Part shown: in pieces, positions 46,234-58,298 of the stretch
How the letters are laid out: each line of letters opens with the position of its first letter
How positions within the stretch are numbered: position 1 is the first letter of the stretch
Program-made: the position numbers and the translations under genes
The notes under the pieces: generated by a model
What the model was told of the DNA's origin: nothing
The model's input: the letters and a program-made list of their open reading frames with translations, nothing else
Database searches by the model: none
Origin: Cerrena zonata
Taxonomy: Eukaryota > Basidiomycota > Agaricomycetes > Polyporales > Cerrenaceae
Reading direction: 5' to 3'
DNA length: 64,000 nt
NCBI GenBank assembly: GCA_038087015.1
Contig: JASBNA010000003.1
Location: forward strand, 2,232,001 to 2,296,000

Positions 46234-47494
46234 TCAGTCTTCGTCCTCGGGTTCCTCCTTTGCAGATGTGTCGTTACCGCCCTCGCCTTCTCCCTCCGAC
46301 TTCTTGCTCGCCGCCTCCAATTGAGCATGCAACACCCTCGTCTGAAGAGAAGCATACAACAACCTCTTCTCCCTCTGCAACTTGAGCAACTCGTTCCTCT
46401 TGTTATCAACCTGTTTGTCCAAGTCTCCCGACTCCTTGATCATGCTACTAATCTTGTCATCCTTCTTCGCCTTCTCCGCAATACCGTGCATGTCTAGACC
46501 GTGTTGCTTGCCCAACAAGCCGGAGAGGATACCAATAGCGGGGCCGATAAACTGGAGGAAGTTTTGTGGTTGAGAGAGATCGCTTGGACCGGCAAGACCG
46601 TGCTGAGGACCTCCAACCCCTGCTCCGGGGTATTGGACGTCGCTGAAAATGCCCTTGAAGATATCCATAAGACCATGTTGGGGATCACCTACTCCTCCGG
46701 CGCCGGGGTACTGGGCATCATAGACAACACCGAATGGGGGCTTGTAACCTCCGAAGACACCGCCGTTGCGATAAGTATGGGGACTGATAATGTTCTGAGG
46801 GCCGCCGACAGGGGCTCCCTCGCCTGCACCGGGATATTGGACATCACTGAACAGTCCACCCAAGAGGCCCAAAAGACCGTGCTGAGGATCCGCGGCAAGG
46901 TCATGTTGGGGACCTCCCGCTCCTGCTCCCGGATACTGAACATCGCTGAACAGTCCACCTAAAATGTTGCCTAAGAGACCATGTTGAGGGTCCACACTGA
47001 GATCGTGCTGAGGTCCGCCGGCACCGGGGTACTGAACGTCGCTCAAGGCGGTTTGACCAACTTTTAGGAGGACTTTACCGAGGGTACCCCAGATACCGTG
47101 TTGGGGGTCCATGGAGAGATCGTGTTGGGGACCTCCTGGTCCGACCCCTCCTTCGCCAGGGTATTGGACATCCCTAAAAAGACCACCTAAAATGTCGAGG
47201 AGACCGTTCTGAGGGTCGTTTAGACCATGTTGGGGACCACCAACGGGGGCGCCGTGGTGAGGATGACCGTGGTGGTGATTGTGATGACCATGGTGAGGGT
47301 GGTAAGGGTAGTGAGGGTGGCCATGATGACCGTGGTGCCCGTGGTGATAGGGAGAGTCAATGTGCACTCCGTTGTGGATCTTGACGAATTCGTTGGCGTC
47401 ATTGTGATGGTGGGGGTGGTAAGGAGTGAGGTGCTGAAATTCTCGCTTAGTTCATGTTCTTAGATGATCGAAAAGGGGGTACACATACCGACAT
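46234..47494 (-). CDS. His-rich QHGL/QYPG repeat protein, unknown
   Basis: No family recognised. About 400 residues. Exon 1 codes only Met-Ser; a short intron follows. The N-terminus is His-rich, with repeated GHHGH and YPHH-like units (residues ~25-65). The middle holds six imperfect repeats of about 28-45 residues built as GGPQHDLS-x-DPQHGLLG, a hydrophobic LGGLF segment, then DVQYPGAG. The fifth copy is diverged (VVYDAQYPGAG). The repeats are followed by IGPAIGILSGLLGKQHGL, then a charged coiled coil (DLDKQVDNKRNELLKLQREK) and an acidic tail (KEEPEDED). No signal peptide or classical transmembrane helix is evident. The pattern of alternating polar QHGL/QYPG and short hydrophobic segments suggests self-association; this is inference. 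The gene is convergent with the Rag GTPase gene. Confidence 0.75.
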
Positions 47495-48078
47495 GGTTTA
47501 AGACTGCTTTGAAGTGACAACTTGATAGTAGGAACTTTTTGCTTCACTGGTAACTCTAGCGGTGATATCTCAAAAGCTGGTTGTTTGAGATGCTGATATT
47601 CCTAAGTCTTTCCAGCTTTTATAGGCTCAACAGTGGTCGGGCTATCCATCGTCAACATTCAGGTACTTCGCGCAAACGAACCAACAACATTATTCTCGAG
47701 TTGAGAATACCCCGCTGATATTCAAGACCGTACATTTCTACATGTTAGGAAGCGAGTGGCACGATTGTATGCACAACGCAGACTTCCGAGCGTTCACAGT
47801 TGCGAATATGATTTCTCGGGATGCTCATAGCCCCGGTCATATTCTCAGAGACTCAAGGCGCTAGCATCCGGTCTCTGAAGTTTGCGCGAAGGTGAATGCA
47901 TTTTTCGACAGCGTTAGGAGGCACATTGATCATACTTTATCTGATGGAATGAACTTTATGTTACAGGGTATGGGTAAAAACACAGACAGGAGGGATATGT
48001 GACATGGGAGAAATGATAAAACATACGAGCGAACCACAAAGTACTTGAAAACATAACCTCAATAGGAAACATAACGGT
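47495..48078. other. Intergenic region
   Basis: Promoter of the repeat protein gene (with TATA box) and 3' flank of the coiled-coil gene. No other feature seen. Confidence 0.4.
47617..47623 (-). promoter_or_regulatory. TATA box of the QHGL/QYPG repeat gene
   Basis: A perfect TATAAAA on the minus strand, about 125 bases before the start codon at 47494. Most other genes here lack an evident TATA box. Confidence 0.5.
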
Positions 48079-49149
48079 TCAAGAACGCAGTAATGCTTTG
48101 TAATGCTTGATGAGATTAGAAGCATCTGTGGCTAACTATATGCAATGCCCGGTATTAGAGAGCATCACACAGCATGTGCATACGTCAGAGAGAAAGCTGA
48201 CCTTCTGTTGCTCTAGCCCATCATCCATTCTTGCTTTCGCATGCTTGATCATCCTTCTCCGGGAGTACTGACGTTCGAGAACGTGGGCCTCGACTAGACG
48301 AATGACGCATATACCCAGGGTGGTTAATCTCAAATGAGGCATTTGGCAAAGGCGTGCTACGTACGCATGGCACTGGTCTCGTTAATTTCATGTGCTCTGC
48401 ATCGAGACAGGTCTTCGAAGAGCCCTTTGTATACCCTAAGAGCTTCTTTGAGGGGTTCCTGCGAAGAGAAGGTTTGATTAGCACGGTACGATTGGGGTCC
48501 GAGCGCATACATCGAGGCTCTTCATTATCGACGAGAGCTGTTTCACATGCTGCTCTTTAGACAGTTCATTTGCTTTCATTTCGGCGATTCTCGTTTTAAA
48601 TTGGTCTCTAAAGTCAATATCAGTGAGAAGAACCGGTGGTGATAGCACTGAGAGTGAGGTGCATACACATATGCAACGCCTTCGGTCACAACCGATTGGG
48701 CATTCTTGCGTGCGTCTTCGTACAGAGCATTCTTCTTACTTTGAAAAGCAGCATTACGTGCAGAGCTGACGGAGGCCTTCCTTTCTATAAAAGGGTGATT
48801 TGTGTGTGAGTATATGCAGGATATCGGATGCACTGTACTTTGGAAGTCCTTCAGCAAGGTGATCATTTCAAGCATCCTGTGTGATCCAAACTTGGTTAGA
48901 GGAGTCATTTTCGATCACAAACTGAAATTTCACTGTTCATCACCGCCGCTATCTTCTCCGTCGATATCCATATCATTGTTGTCTTCGTCCGCACTGTCCA
49001 CAATACTATCAACCTTGCGAAACGCAACCTTTGCTTGAGCACGTCTGGGTTTAGAGCCCACGGCAGTCATAGCGACTGAAAGTTTATTATAAATGATATT
49101 CCTAGATAGAGGAGGGATAGCCTACTTTCAGGTTGAGTACGGCGAGGCA
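48079..49149 (-). CDS. Small coiled-coil protein, unknown
   Basis: A multi-exon gene of roughly 240 residues. The start ATG at 49149 (MPRRTQPE) is followed by an intron, then MTAVGSKPRRAQAKVAF and an acidic patch (DSADEDNNDMDIDGEDSGG). Next is a basic and helical part (SSARNAAFQSKKNALYEDAR), VAYVDQFKTRIAEMKANELS, an exon with EALRVYKGLFEDLSRCRAHE, and LEAHVLERQYSRRRMIKHAK. The end is LATDASNLIKHYKALLRS, stop at 48079-48081. The joining was inferred from phase; the intron after the acidic patch (about 48915-48796) is the least certain. The heptad pattern suggests a subunit of a larger assembly such as a kinetochore or chromatin complex, but no named family could be assigned. Confidence 0.55.
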
Positions 49150-52100
49150 TGCTTGACAGTTTAGTAACAACAAGGTAACAAACAATTGGACAAACAACTT
49201 GTGTGGGCGACATGGAGATCGATCACGATCACGACGCGGTGGAGCTCGCACGTGCAACAGGACCACGTGATCGCGTCGTGAAATTCAGATTCAGACCGAA
49301 AAAGGTCCAAGACGAACTTGAAACAAAAAATTGAACTTGTGTCAAAGTCTCTAACATCCATCCTATGCTACAAAATGACTACGGCTACCTGCACCATTTC
49401 TTCCCCATCCTTGACCGTGCATAGACTGACATACGCCATGAAGAATCGACGTTATCGAGATCTTGTCCCGAGAGATTCAACGTATATCTCGTCAGACTAT
49501 TTGCGATCACGGATCATCTGCGACACTAAACCCACACAGAGTACCCTAGAGTACCCTTACGCCCTGCCAGATGCCATCCACAATGCCCTGGAGCGACACA
49601 CCAGCGATAAGCACAGGTCTTCAAGTGAGGGCGCTCAGTGAATCGAAGTGGAAAATGCGTTGATTAGGCCGGCGGGTGCCTCATAGTAAGTACAACCTGA
49701 TACCCGGTCGTTTCTCTAGATAGGTGCGTGGTTGCTGCTGTCTGTTTTTGAGGGTACAACCGGAAAGCAAGACTCTGCACCTGATGATACGATGCTCCAC
49801 AGATACTCCACCGCTTAGCTGTCGGTTCGCAGGCAGCAGTGTCCCATGTTCCAGACAACCCCATTACCGCTTCCTATGTATTAGTGGGATGTGATCCTCT
49901 TTTCTTACCCCCGCAAGATACGTTTAGTGTATGAGTGGCGCTTTGCACCACGTTCGCCCAGGAACGGGGTACTTGTGGGCAGGAGTACGCAGCAGACTGT
50001 TTCGAGCTATAGCGAGAAATTATACCGAGAGCAAACCGAGGGGCTGAACCCCAAGAATACTCCCAGTATCGTGATTAGCTTAACGCTGCACATACCGTGA
50101 ACAGCCCGGACTAGCGGACATAGTCATCTGCCGCAATAGGACAAAGAGACAAATGGGGATGAAGGGCAGAAGGTTTTATTCTTGCTTATTCTTGACGAGG
50201 CCAGAGTTGTTGGTCGTTGTGGTAGAAAGCAGGTTTGATACGTGGTGGGGAAGCCTTCTCGTATTCACGTGCTTCTCAGGGGTTATGAACCTAAACGGTG
50301 GTATGGTATCTATGGACTAGTACAAGCGTCACAACAGATAGCAGGCTGTCAGCCATCACCATCCCAGGTCCGACGATCTAGAGAAAGCGTCTGAGGATTT
50401 ACGTCTAGAACGCGTACGCCTCCGGTTTAGGGCCCTTTGCGAATCTTTGGTAACTTCCGCCCATCCATGTTCACACTGGCCCATGGCCCGACACCCGCCA
50501 TTCGAGAACCTCGTGTATGACTGGATGAACACCCTATGGTGACACGGGACGGCTGCACTTCCCGATAATTTAGCTGGATTCCAGGTCGCATGATTTGGCC
50601 TGTCTTTACACTTGACGGAATGACTTCCTGTGATTCGGACTGGTTCCATTGGACCCTCCATGGGACAGGTAGCTTGGTGGAATTAAGAAGAGGAAGACCG
50701 AAGGTCCCGGCCCAAGAGATTCTTTTTGGACCGCTAATCATTTCAATCAGCCTGTCTACTGCCAGCTTTTCACAGCGATATGTGTCTTAAGATAGGCTAG
50801 ACCCTTTGCGACAAGAGAGCTGGACCAGGTTCAGGGGTCATGGGCATAGAGTTGTCCTTCCATCTCGGGAAACTAGGCCCAAGAGGAGATACAGACCTCA
50901 TGGTACGTGCTTGCGCTTTCAAGCCTTTTCTCATTGTCATCACCTATCTGATCTTACTTCCACCCAATTGAAAGTTTACAATTAGACTAGACGCGGCGTT
51001 CACGCTGTTGATAGAATTGCCCGGAGGCAATGGCTCGGTGCGCGAAATCCGAGTGTTGTTTCTTTCTTAACGTCTGGTTCTACCTCGACTGACCTCAATC
51101 TCGCTCAATTGCGTTGTTAGATGCGATCTTCTCTCTCGCGCAGTAGCTTCCCTCTGTGATTCTGACCAAGCATGAGGTTTAGGTCTCTTGGTGCGTGACT
51201 CATGAGGGTTGTGCGGCCTTTTAGAAGCCGCTGTGTACACGTACGGATGACAAGCCTCTTACATCCCAGAACTACAAGAAGGCTATCCATTCGATAGGAT
51301 TGCCTGAGTGACTTGTACGCGTTTACGATCATCAATATTTTTTACCCTTGGGGTACAACTACAAAAGGCCATAACATGCCTTACATTACGGACAAATCTA
51401 TTCGCGTCGTTGCCTACCTTCATTCGCATAAACGAAATATTAGGGAACTGCGGACCAGCCCTTCTACACGATATCGCCACTTCATGCTGCCTGCACGTCT
51501 GATACCTCGCAGAACCACCCGCGGTATCACTGGGACCGTTCTTGCCATTTTTGACACATGTAACGCCTGCGTCATTCACTAGCTTCGCGGATAGTCATTC
51601 TGCAGTCTGAGTCACTAGATTCTGGACCATCAGAATGATTCTGTATATTGCCCCTACGCCCGTTTATGTTCGGAGGGAACAGGAGGGAACGTTGGGAAGA
51701 CTAACAGCCGCTTGTTCCGCCTTTTTGTCCGCTTTCCCGTGCTTCGCGACTCTCATTGAGTGCTTCGATGCAATAAAGAGGCCACATCGTATCGTGGCTG
51801 TAATTGATCGAAGACTCAGGAACACGTTACGGGATACCATGTAGAGCTACTATACAGTACTTGCTCCGTTCCCTTCCATTCCACTCTCGGTCTGATCCTC
51901 ACCTCTATGGACGGGCGACAAACAGCTGTACTACTAAAAGCTCCACGACCTTACCATCTATACCCTCGTATATCCCGCAACAAATCTACCTTGTTTCAGG
52001 CATGAAGTCCCTTCAAATTCTACCTCCTGTAAATTACTAGTCGCAACCTTAACCGAGCGGTAAATAGGTACAAATAGTAGCGTGGCATAATTATCTTTAG

Positions 52101-52160
52101 GTATTCACTGATACTTCAACCTTACCGTGTCAGCTCGGACTCTTTCATAAGTACTATCAT
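49150..52160. other. Gene-poor region
   Basis: About 3 kb with no gene I can support. One short open frame from the ATG at about 49375 to 49641 (MTTATCTISSPSLT...) is intact but has no recognised family. Other open frames near 50356-50790 and 51283-51844 are short and look random. The region may hold decayed repeats. Confidence 0.35.
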
Positions 52161-52780
52161 GTGTACTCTCACTGCCGCTGAACAAGAGACTTTCGATAAA
52201 GCGTTCACTCCGGAGTATCTATCCAAGGTCGAGGAATTCATACGCAAGGTCAGTCGAGACCCTTCCTGCTACTAGTTATGCGCCTAGTAATCCCTCTATA
52301 GGACTTCCTGACCGACGACAAGCTCTTTTGCTTCCCATGAAGGAACTTCGTCGCAACCTCTATCGACCGCCTAATCGAGTTGGACTTTACCCTCCACTCA
52401 TGCAGTACGGCATCCTTATCCCTATGTATCGCCTCTACGTCTACCTTCGCACAAAGAGGAGCTTTTCCCGAAGAAGTGGGCCCTCAAGACAGACTTTACT
52501 TATCTGAGTGTGGCATACCTTGCTGTTGACCATCTCGCCGAGGCCCTTGGCATAGGTATACGCATCGTCTGTCCATACAACGAGATTTTGGACCATAACA
52601 GCGATAGCAATGAGCAGCATATTGTTCTTTCCTTCTACTCAAACTATGAGGGGTGATGATGATGGCGGTATGTTAAAGCACCCTTGGGCCCGTGACTCCA
52701 GGACAAAGTCAGTCACTCTGGCTGAGGCTCGGGGCGAATTATATGACCAAAATACCATCTTAGACAACTTTTTTGAATAA
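52160..52780 (+). pseudogene. Decayed gene of unknown family
   Basis: Starts as a plausible gene: an ATG at about 52160 (MCTLTAAEQETFDKAF), then TPEYLSKVEEFIRK, a normal short intron, and DFLTDDKLFCFP. It then meets a TGA stop but stays open in the same frame (NFVATSIDRLIELDF). The protein-like reading next moves to another frame (TYLSVAYLAVDHLAEALGIG, then IRIVCPYNEILDHNSDSNEQ) and later to further stops near 52660 and 52780. At least one stop and one frameshift separate coherent pieces. The family was not recognised. A further open piece at 53007-53213 (STIEHVHELYGRSQEL) could be another part of the same or a neighbouring dead gene. Confidence 0.45.
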
Positions 52781-54254
52781 AACTCGGCCTCGTTCTATTG
52801 ACTCGTATTATGGTTCCGAGATAGGTCATGTTCTCGGTGATAAGTCTCCCATTTCCCAAGCTGGAATGTGGTATGACTTTTTATATTCTCCTGTTTGCGT
52901 CATTGTCTACGAACTTCTTCCTTGACTAAAATACACACGAATCACGATCAATACAGAAGGATGACATATCTGATCCCGACTTGACTACCGGCAACAGATC
53001 ATCGAGGTGCAGATGTCATTATCAACGATAGAACACGTCCACGAGCTCTATGGGCGTTCTCAGGAGCTCCACTTTTCTAGTACGCCTGTAGGTCAGACGC
53101 CAGCGACCCTGCTTCTGTTTGAGTGGGATCATCAGCTGGCCACGCTGAGCCGAAGATTAGTCCAAGAGAATCGAGATGTTCTCACCGAATCCAACCCTCG
53201 TTTCTGCAAGTGAGAAGGATGACTGATTCTTACTGTTGCTGAGATGCAATTAGTACATAAGTGACGACAATCTCTGCCCAGTTTGCGTCCGCTCTGCCCT
53301 TGAGCCCTGAGCTGGTGGGCGAGATCTCCGCTCAGAGAATCGAGATAGAACAGTGTGGATCGTTCTGTCTGATGTCTCGCTTCGATGGGACCGTGACAAT
53401 GAACTCTCGGGTGTAAGACTAGAATGAGTATTGCAAGCGAGATCGGGGTTGGCAGATCGAGAAACCTGCCCTGAATGAGAGGCGTTAAAATTGTGAGGGG
53501 GTGCTTGTCGCAACTTTTTTCTCTTCACCCCCTCATGATTTCAATTCGTCGTTCTCGTTGCTCTACGGACGACGATCTGCGTCAAGAGGACTCGCATGGA
53601 GATGAATTAATGGTGCAAGGCATAGACTGCACCTCCGTATCTCCTTGGGCCCGACTGCACACGGGTCTGGGGCTCGTTAGCGTGGTGTACATTACGAATA
53701 TGGGCTTGTAGTATGTAGGACAAAAGAGTACGATGTATCTACCCACGGGTGCTGGAATATGAATATGATAGGATACGAATAGCTGGGTTAACGCCACCTA
53801 AGTCCGATATATTCTAGGTGGACCTATGAGCGGGTGGTGTTTGCGTGTGCCGGGGGGCGGCAGGGGGGAAGTAAGAAAGAGAAATGGAATGGGAGAATGA
53901 ATGCCGCTGGGGGCGAAAGAATGTTATATGTTTCGGAAAGTTCTGGAGGGGGGTCTGGAGCGTATCCGGCCTTTGAGTGACGTCTGCCAGTGCCAGTGCC
54001 AGTGCCAGTGAGTCTACGAGCCTGTGCCCGTGGTCCATCCGCGTCGTACTCTGGTCCAGCGCAGACCGCATACGCATACACCTTCCCTGCTGCCTCTCCC
54101 TGACTGGCTCCTCGTCTAGTCGCCCACCATCTCCTCCCTTTTGTCGGACTTGAATCCATTCCAAATTCCAGCCCAGGCCATCCGACCCTGGCAATCTCCT
54201 TCTTCTTTACGACTCCCTTCACGACCTTTCTATTCTGTCCCCCAGTTCCTAGTC
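52781..54254. other. Intergenic region before the PLAA/Doa1 gene
   Basis: Holds an unassigned open piece at 53007-53213, a small TGCCAG tandem repeat at about 53984-54010, and the promoter of the PLAA-like gene. No further gene supported. Confidence 0.35.
53984..54010. repeat. TGCCAG microsatellite
   Basis: About four and a half perfect copies of the hexamer TGCCAG. Short and non-coding. Confidence 0.8.
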
Positions 54255-57200
54255 ATGCCTTATAGACTGTCCGCAAGCCTCCGCGGCCACAAAGCTGATG
54301 TATGTTTTGTCTCTCAATCCCGCTTCCAACTCCATCCTCACCATGTCTAGGTTCGAGCCGTATCGTCCCCCCAGGACGATCTCATTCTATCCGCTTCGCG
54401 CGATACAACCGCGATTTACTGGTCTCGCAGTTCACCCAGCCAATTTACTCAAAATCACGTCTACAAACCCGGCCCACGATTCGTGAGCTCGGTCGCTTAC
54501 ATCCCGCCCCAACCAGAGGCCCCTCAAGGTGAGTGCGCATGCGGCACCCCGTTGATTTGAGTTTGAAAGTGGCTAAGTGGGGATGAAGGATATGTGGTCA
54601 CGGGTGGTCAGGATTCCTTGGTAAACGTCTACGATGTTGCGGCGAATCAAGACACCCCTGCCTTTACTCTTATTGGCCACGAACAGAATGTGTGTACCCT
54701 CTCGGCTGCACATGATGGAACCATTATTTCTGGCTCTTGGGACCAGTAAGTTAGAAACTTGCTCTCGATCACGCAAGCAATGGTCTTAACCCTCCGATCA
54801 CACTTAGAACAGCAAAAGTATGGAAGAACTATCAACTTGCCTATGATTTGCGGGGTCATGAACAATCTGTGTGGGCCGTCATTGCTCTCGAACCGGACAA
54901 GTTCCTGACCGGTATGTTGTTGAGAAAATCGCGGGCTATTTCCGGATTTGTCCATCGCTGAGTGATACTTCAGGTTCCGCTGATAACACCATCAAGCTCT
55001 GGAATGGGAACAAAGCAATTAGAACCTATACTGGACATACACAGGCCGTCCGCGGTCTCGCCCTCATACCCGATATCGGATTTGCTTCATGTGCGAACGA
55101 CAGGTAAGTCTGGTTGTATGCGTCATGCCACTCGATTTAATGTCCCGTTTCCTTTCCATCATAGTACTGTTCGGGTCTGGAGCTTCGACGGCGTCGAATT
55201 ATACAAACTAGAAGGTCATACTTCTTTCGTGTATAGTCTGGCGGTTACCTCACGAGGTGACATTATCTCTGGTGGAGAAGACCGATCGGTCCGTATCTGG
55301 CGTGGTAGGTCTTTCCATTGTCCTGTCATACGTATGGCCTCCTTACAAGTTTTCTTGTGACCCAGATGGTGAATGTATACAAACGATTGTGCACCCCGCA
55401 ATCTCAGTATGGGCTGTCTCGACCATGCCAAACTCTGACATCGTTACTGGCTGCAGCGATGGTATCATCCGAGTGTTCAGTCGTGATGAGGATCGCTGGG
55501 CTCCCGCAGATGAAGTTACAAACTTTGAGATGGATGTCGCTTCTCAGGCAGTCCCTGCTGACGTAGTCGGTGGCGTGAAAATAAGCTCACTACCCAGTCC
55601 TGATGCTCTGTTGAAGCCTGGTTCGTTCCTAACCGTTACTTGAACTTTATCTTCTTACTGACGATGAATTCACGATAGGTACAAAGTCTGGGGAGAATCT
55701 GTTGATCAATAACAAAGGAAAGGGCGAGGTCTATTCGGTATGTTGGGTGTATGCGGTTCAAATGGACCTATTTAACTCATAGTCTTTGACTAGTGGGATG
55801 CTCTGAAACAAGAATGGATTAAAGTTGGAGACCTTGCTGAAGGACCCGGAGTTAGCCGCAAGGTCCACTACCAAGGCAAAGACTACGACTACGTTTTTGA
55901 TGTCGACATCCAAGAGGGCGTCCCTCCTTTGAAATTGCCGTACAACATCAGTGGTACGATGCCTTCGCAAAATCAACTCAGCAACCACCTATTGACCTTT
56001 CTCAATGCACTACAGAGAATCCATATGTAGCTGCCCAACGCTTCCTCGAATACAACGATATTCCCATGCACTTCCTCGATCAAGTTGTCGGTTTCATCAA
56101 CAGAAGTACGGCCGGTGTTACTTTAGGTAGCTCAGGTGCTGGTGCTTCCGATCCCTTTACAGGTCAGTATTTCCGGCTTTTCCGAATTCACAAACCTTAT
56201 TTTTGATTTCATATACGACGCTTACTGAACACTCAATTGCGATGACTATTTTACAGGTGGATCAAGGTACCAACCTGGACAAGCGACGAGCGGGTCTATG
56301 GCCGGCGAGTTTGCGGATCCTTTCACTGGTAAGCATATGTGATACACCATGCCGTAACAAGTGATCATCTAAATTTACCTCCACGTGTGTAGGTGCTTCA
56401 AGGTACCGTTCACCTGCCACCCCTGTTGCCCCTCCAACCGTCGTGACATCTGGGGATCCTTGGACTGGAGCTTCGAGATACTCAGGTTCAGTGAGTGGCA
56501 CAAGCTCGATTACATCACCTACTAGCCCTCAGTCGACGAGTGCTGCTAAGCTGCCCGTGGTACGTCCATCTGGTGTTTTTACATGAGGTCAATGACTAAA
56601 TCTTTTTCTAGCATTCATCACACCTGTTCTTACAAGCTAACGTTCCGGCAATGCAAGCGAAACTGCACCAATTTAATGACCTCCTACGACAAGAGATTGT
56701 AAGCTAATTTTACGTCTCGTATATCGAGATTCTTAAACTGATATGTATCTTTTCTTAGGCTGCTTCCTCATCGGCGTTGTATAACCGAGACTTGAATTAC
56801 CTTGATGATATGTTCACTTATATCACAAAAGTGACATCCTCACCTCCGGTTCAGCCGAAATTCCCAATTACATCTAACCATCTGGAGGTCCTCATCCACC
56901 TACTCACCAAATGGCCACCTGCCCAACGTTTCCCAGGTACGTACTACATTCCTTGATATAATGGTGTATTTCTCAATTGACCGCCGTGTACCTGTAGCCC
57001 TTGACTTGACAAGACTCGTTATCGCTTATGCACCTGAATCATATGCCAACGAGACGGAACTAACGTCTAGGTTTTTTGCCGCATTATTTGAAGGCGCTGA
57101 ATGGTCAGATCCTTGGAGCCCTCTGCCCTCTTCCGAAGTTCCGAGAAACAAATATTCTTCTGCTCCTCCGAGCATTGCGAATGCGTTTAAGGACGACACT

Positions 57201-57848
57201 ACAGTAGGAGATGGTGCTTGGATCAAGCTGGTATGTTTTGATTCCCGTTTTGATGTTCAAACTAGGATGACGTATGGCATTTGCTGACATTTGCATCATT
57301 GCAGATCTTTGAAAAGATTCAAGAAGCACCCTATACCGCTTTCACAAAGCCTCAGACACGAATGACATTAAGTACTGTCTACTTCAAGTAAGTTTGTTCC
57401 GTATGTTTTTCCGACATTAATTTTTAATCCCCGTTCAACCCCAGCTTGTCGTGTCGAGGAACTCGAGACCAATTAGATCCCAGCATACGCTCCCCTCTTC
57501 TCGCGCTAACTCTCACGGTAAGGACCCTTGATGCTTATCTCAATTCAGTCCACTGAATCTGAAATAGGTTTTGCAAAATGAACGAGGCGATCCTGAGACA
57601 GCATACCGCTCTTTGGTCGCGCTAGGGAATATTGTCAGTCCACCCCCAGGCCCTCGCGCTTTTTGATTTCATATTCACCCTATTTGTCATGTTCCATTTC
57701 ACAGGTTTATGCAGCGAATCAATTTAATTCTCCGCTTCAGCCTACACAAGAAAGCTCCGCGCGCGCCGTACTCAACACATTGCCGTCGACGTTTGTTTCG
57801 GACACCCGAATCCGGAGTCTCTCCAAGGACATTTTGGCCATGCTATGA
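54255..57848 (+). CDS. DOA1: PLAA/Doa1 (Ufd3) ubiquitin-binding WD40 protein
   Basis: Cofactor of the Cdc48/p97 ATPase that binds ubiquitin and steers its conjugates; needed for ubiquitin recycling. Roughly 790 residues in about sixteen exons. The WD40 propeller starts MPYRLSASLRGHKADVRAV, with repeats such as GGQDSLVNVYDV, SGSWDQTAKVWKNYQ, GSADNTIKLWNGNK, FASCANDSTVRVWSFDG and SGGEDRSVRIWRDGEC. The PFU domain is present (WDALKQEWIKVGDLAEG, VHYQGKDYDYVFDVDI and PPLKLPYNISENPYVAAQRF). Gly/Ser/Tyr linker repeats follow, with PFTGGSRY, PFTGASRY and PWTGASRY motifs. The C-terminal PUL armadillo-type domain starts at HLFLQANVPAMQAKL and ends RIRSLSKDILAML. Domain order and length are those of the family. 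Confidence 0.94.
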
Positions 57849-58298
57849 GATTTTGCCCGTTAAGCTACGGTCGTACAGTATATAGTTTGAATAGTTGATG
57901 GAAGATCGGATGGACCGGTCGCATACGATTTGATGAGCTCTTGCATATGAGTGGTATATGGGTTGTATATGGTCCTTGGGTGGTGCGGTTTATTTTCGTA
58001 GGTCCTCCCAGATTTTATGGTCTTTCGCGCGCGCTGTGCATGTACATATTCACCATCTTCAATCGTCTCGGCTTCCGGACACTCCCTTCTTCCCTTCTCC
58101 TTCGCTCTCCCCCATTTGTAATACTTAACGTTGTTGTAGAGATGTATGCCTAGGTGTAAAAAGTGCTCATTGTAGGCTGGCCACTGCAACTGACATTACC
58201 CAAATAGCTTTATAAAGCAGACAGAAATGATATCAAACGCTAGTAACCCGTTTCGTCTTCCTTGCTCATACTTGATTGCTAGTACAGGTAATATATAT
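57849..58298. other. Convergent 3' flanks
   Basis: 3' UTR space between the plus-strand PLAA-like gene and the minus-strand monooxygenase. Nothing else recognised. Confidence 0.45.

Noticed and set aside
47227..47463. Plus-strand open frame rich in Val, Met and Arg
   Set aside because: Antisense of the His-rich codons of the QHGL/QYPG repeat protein.
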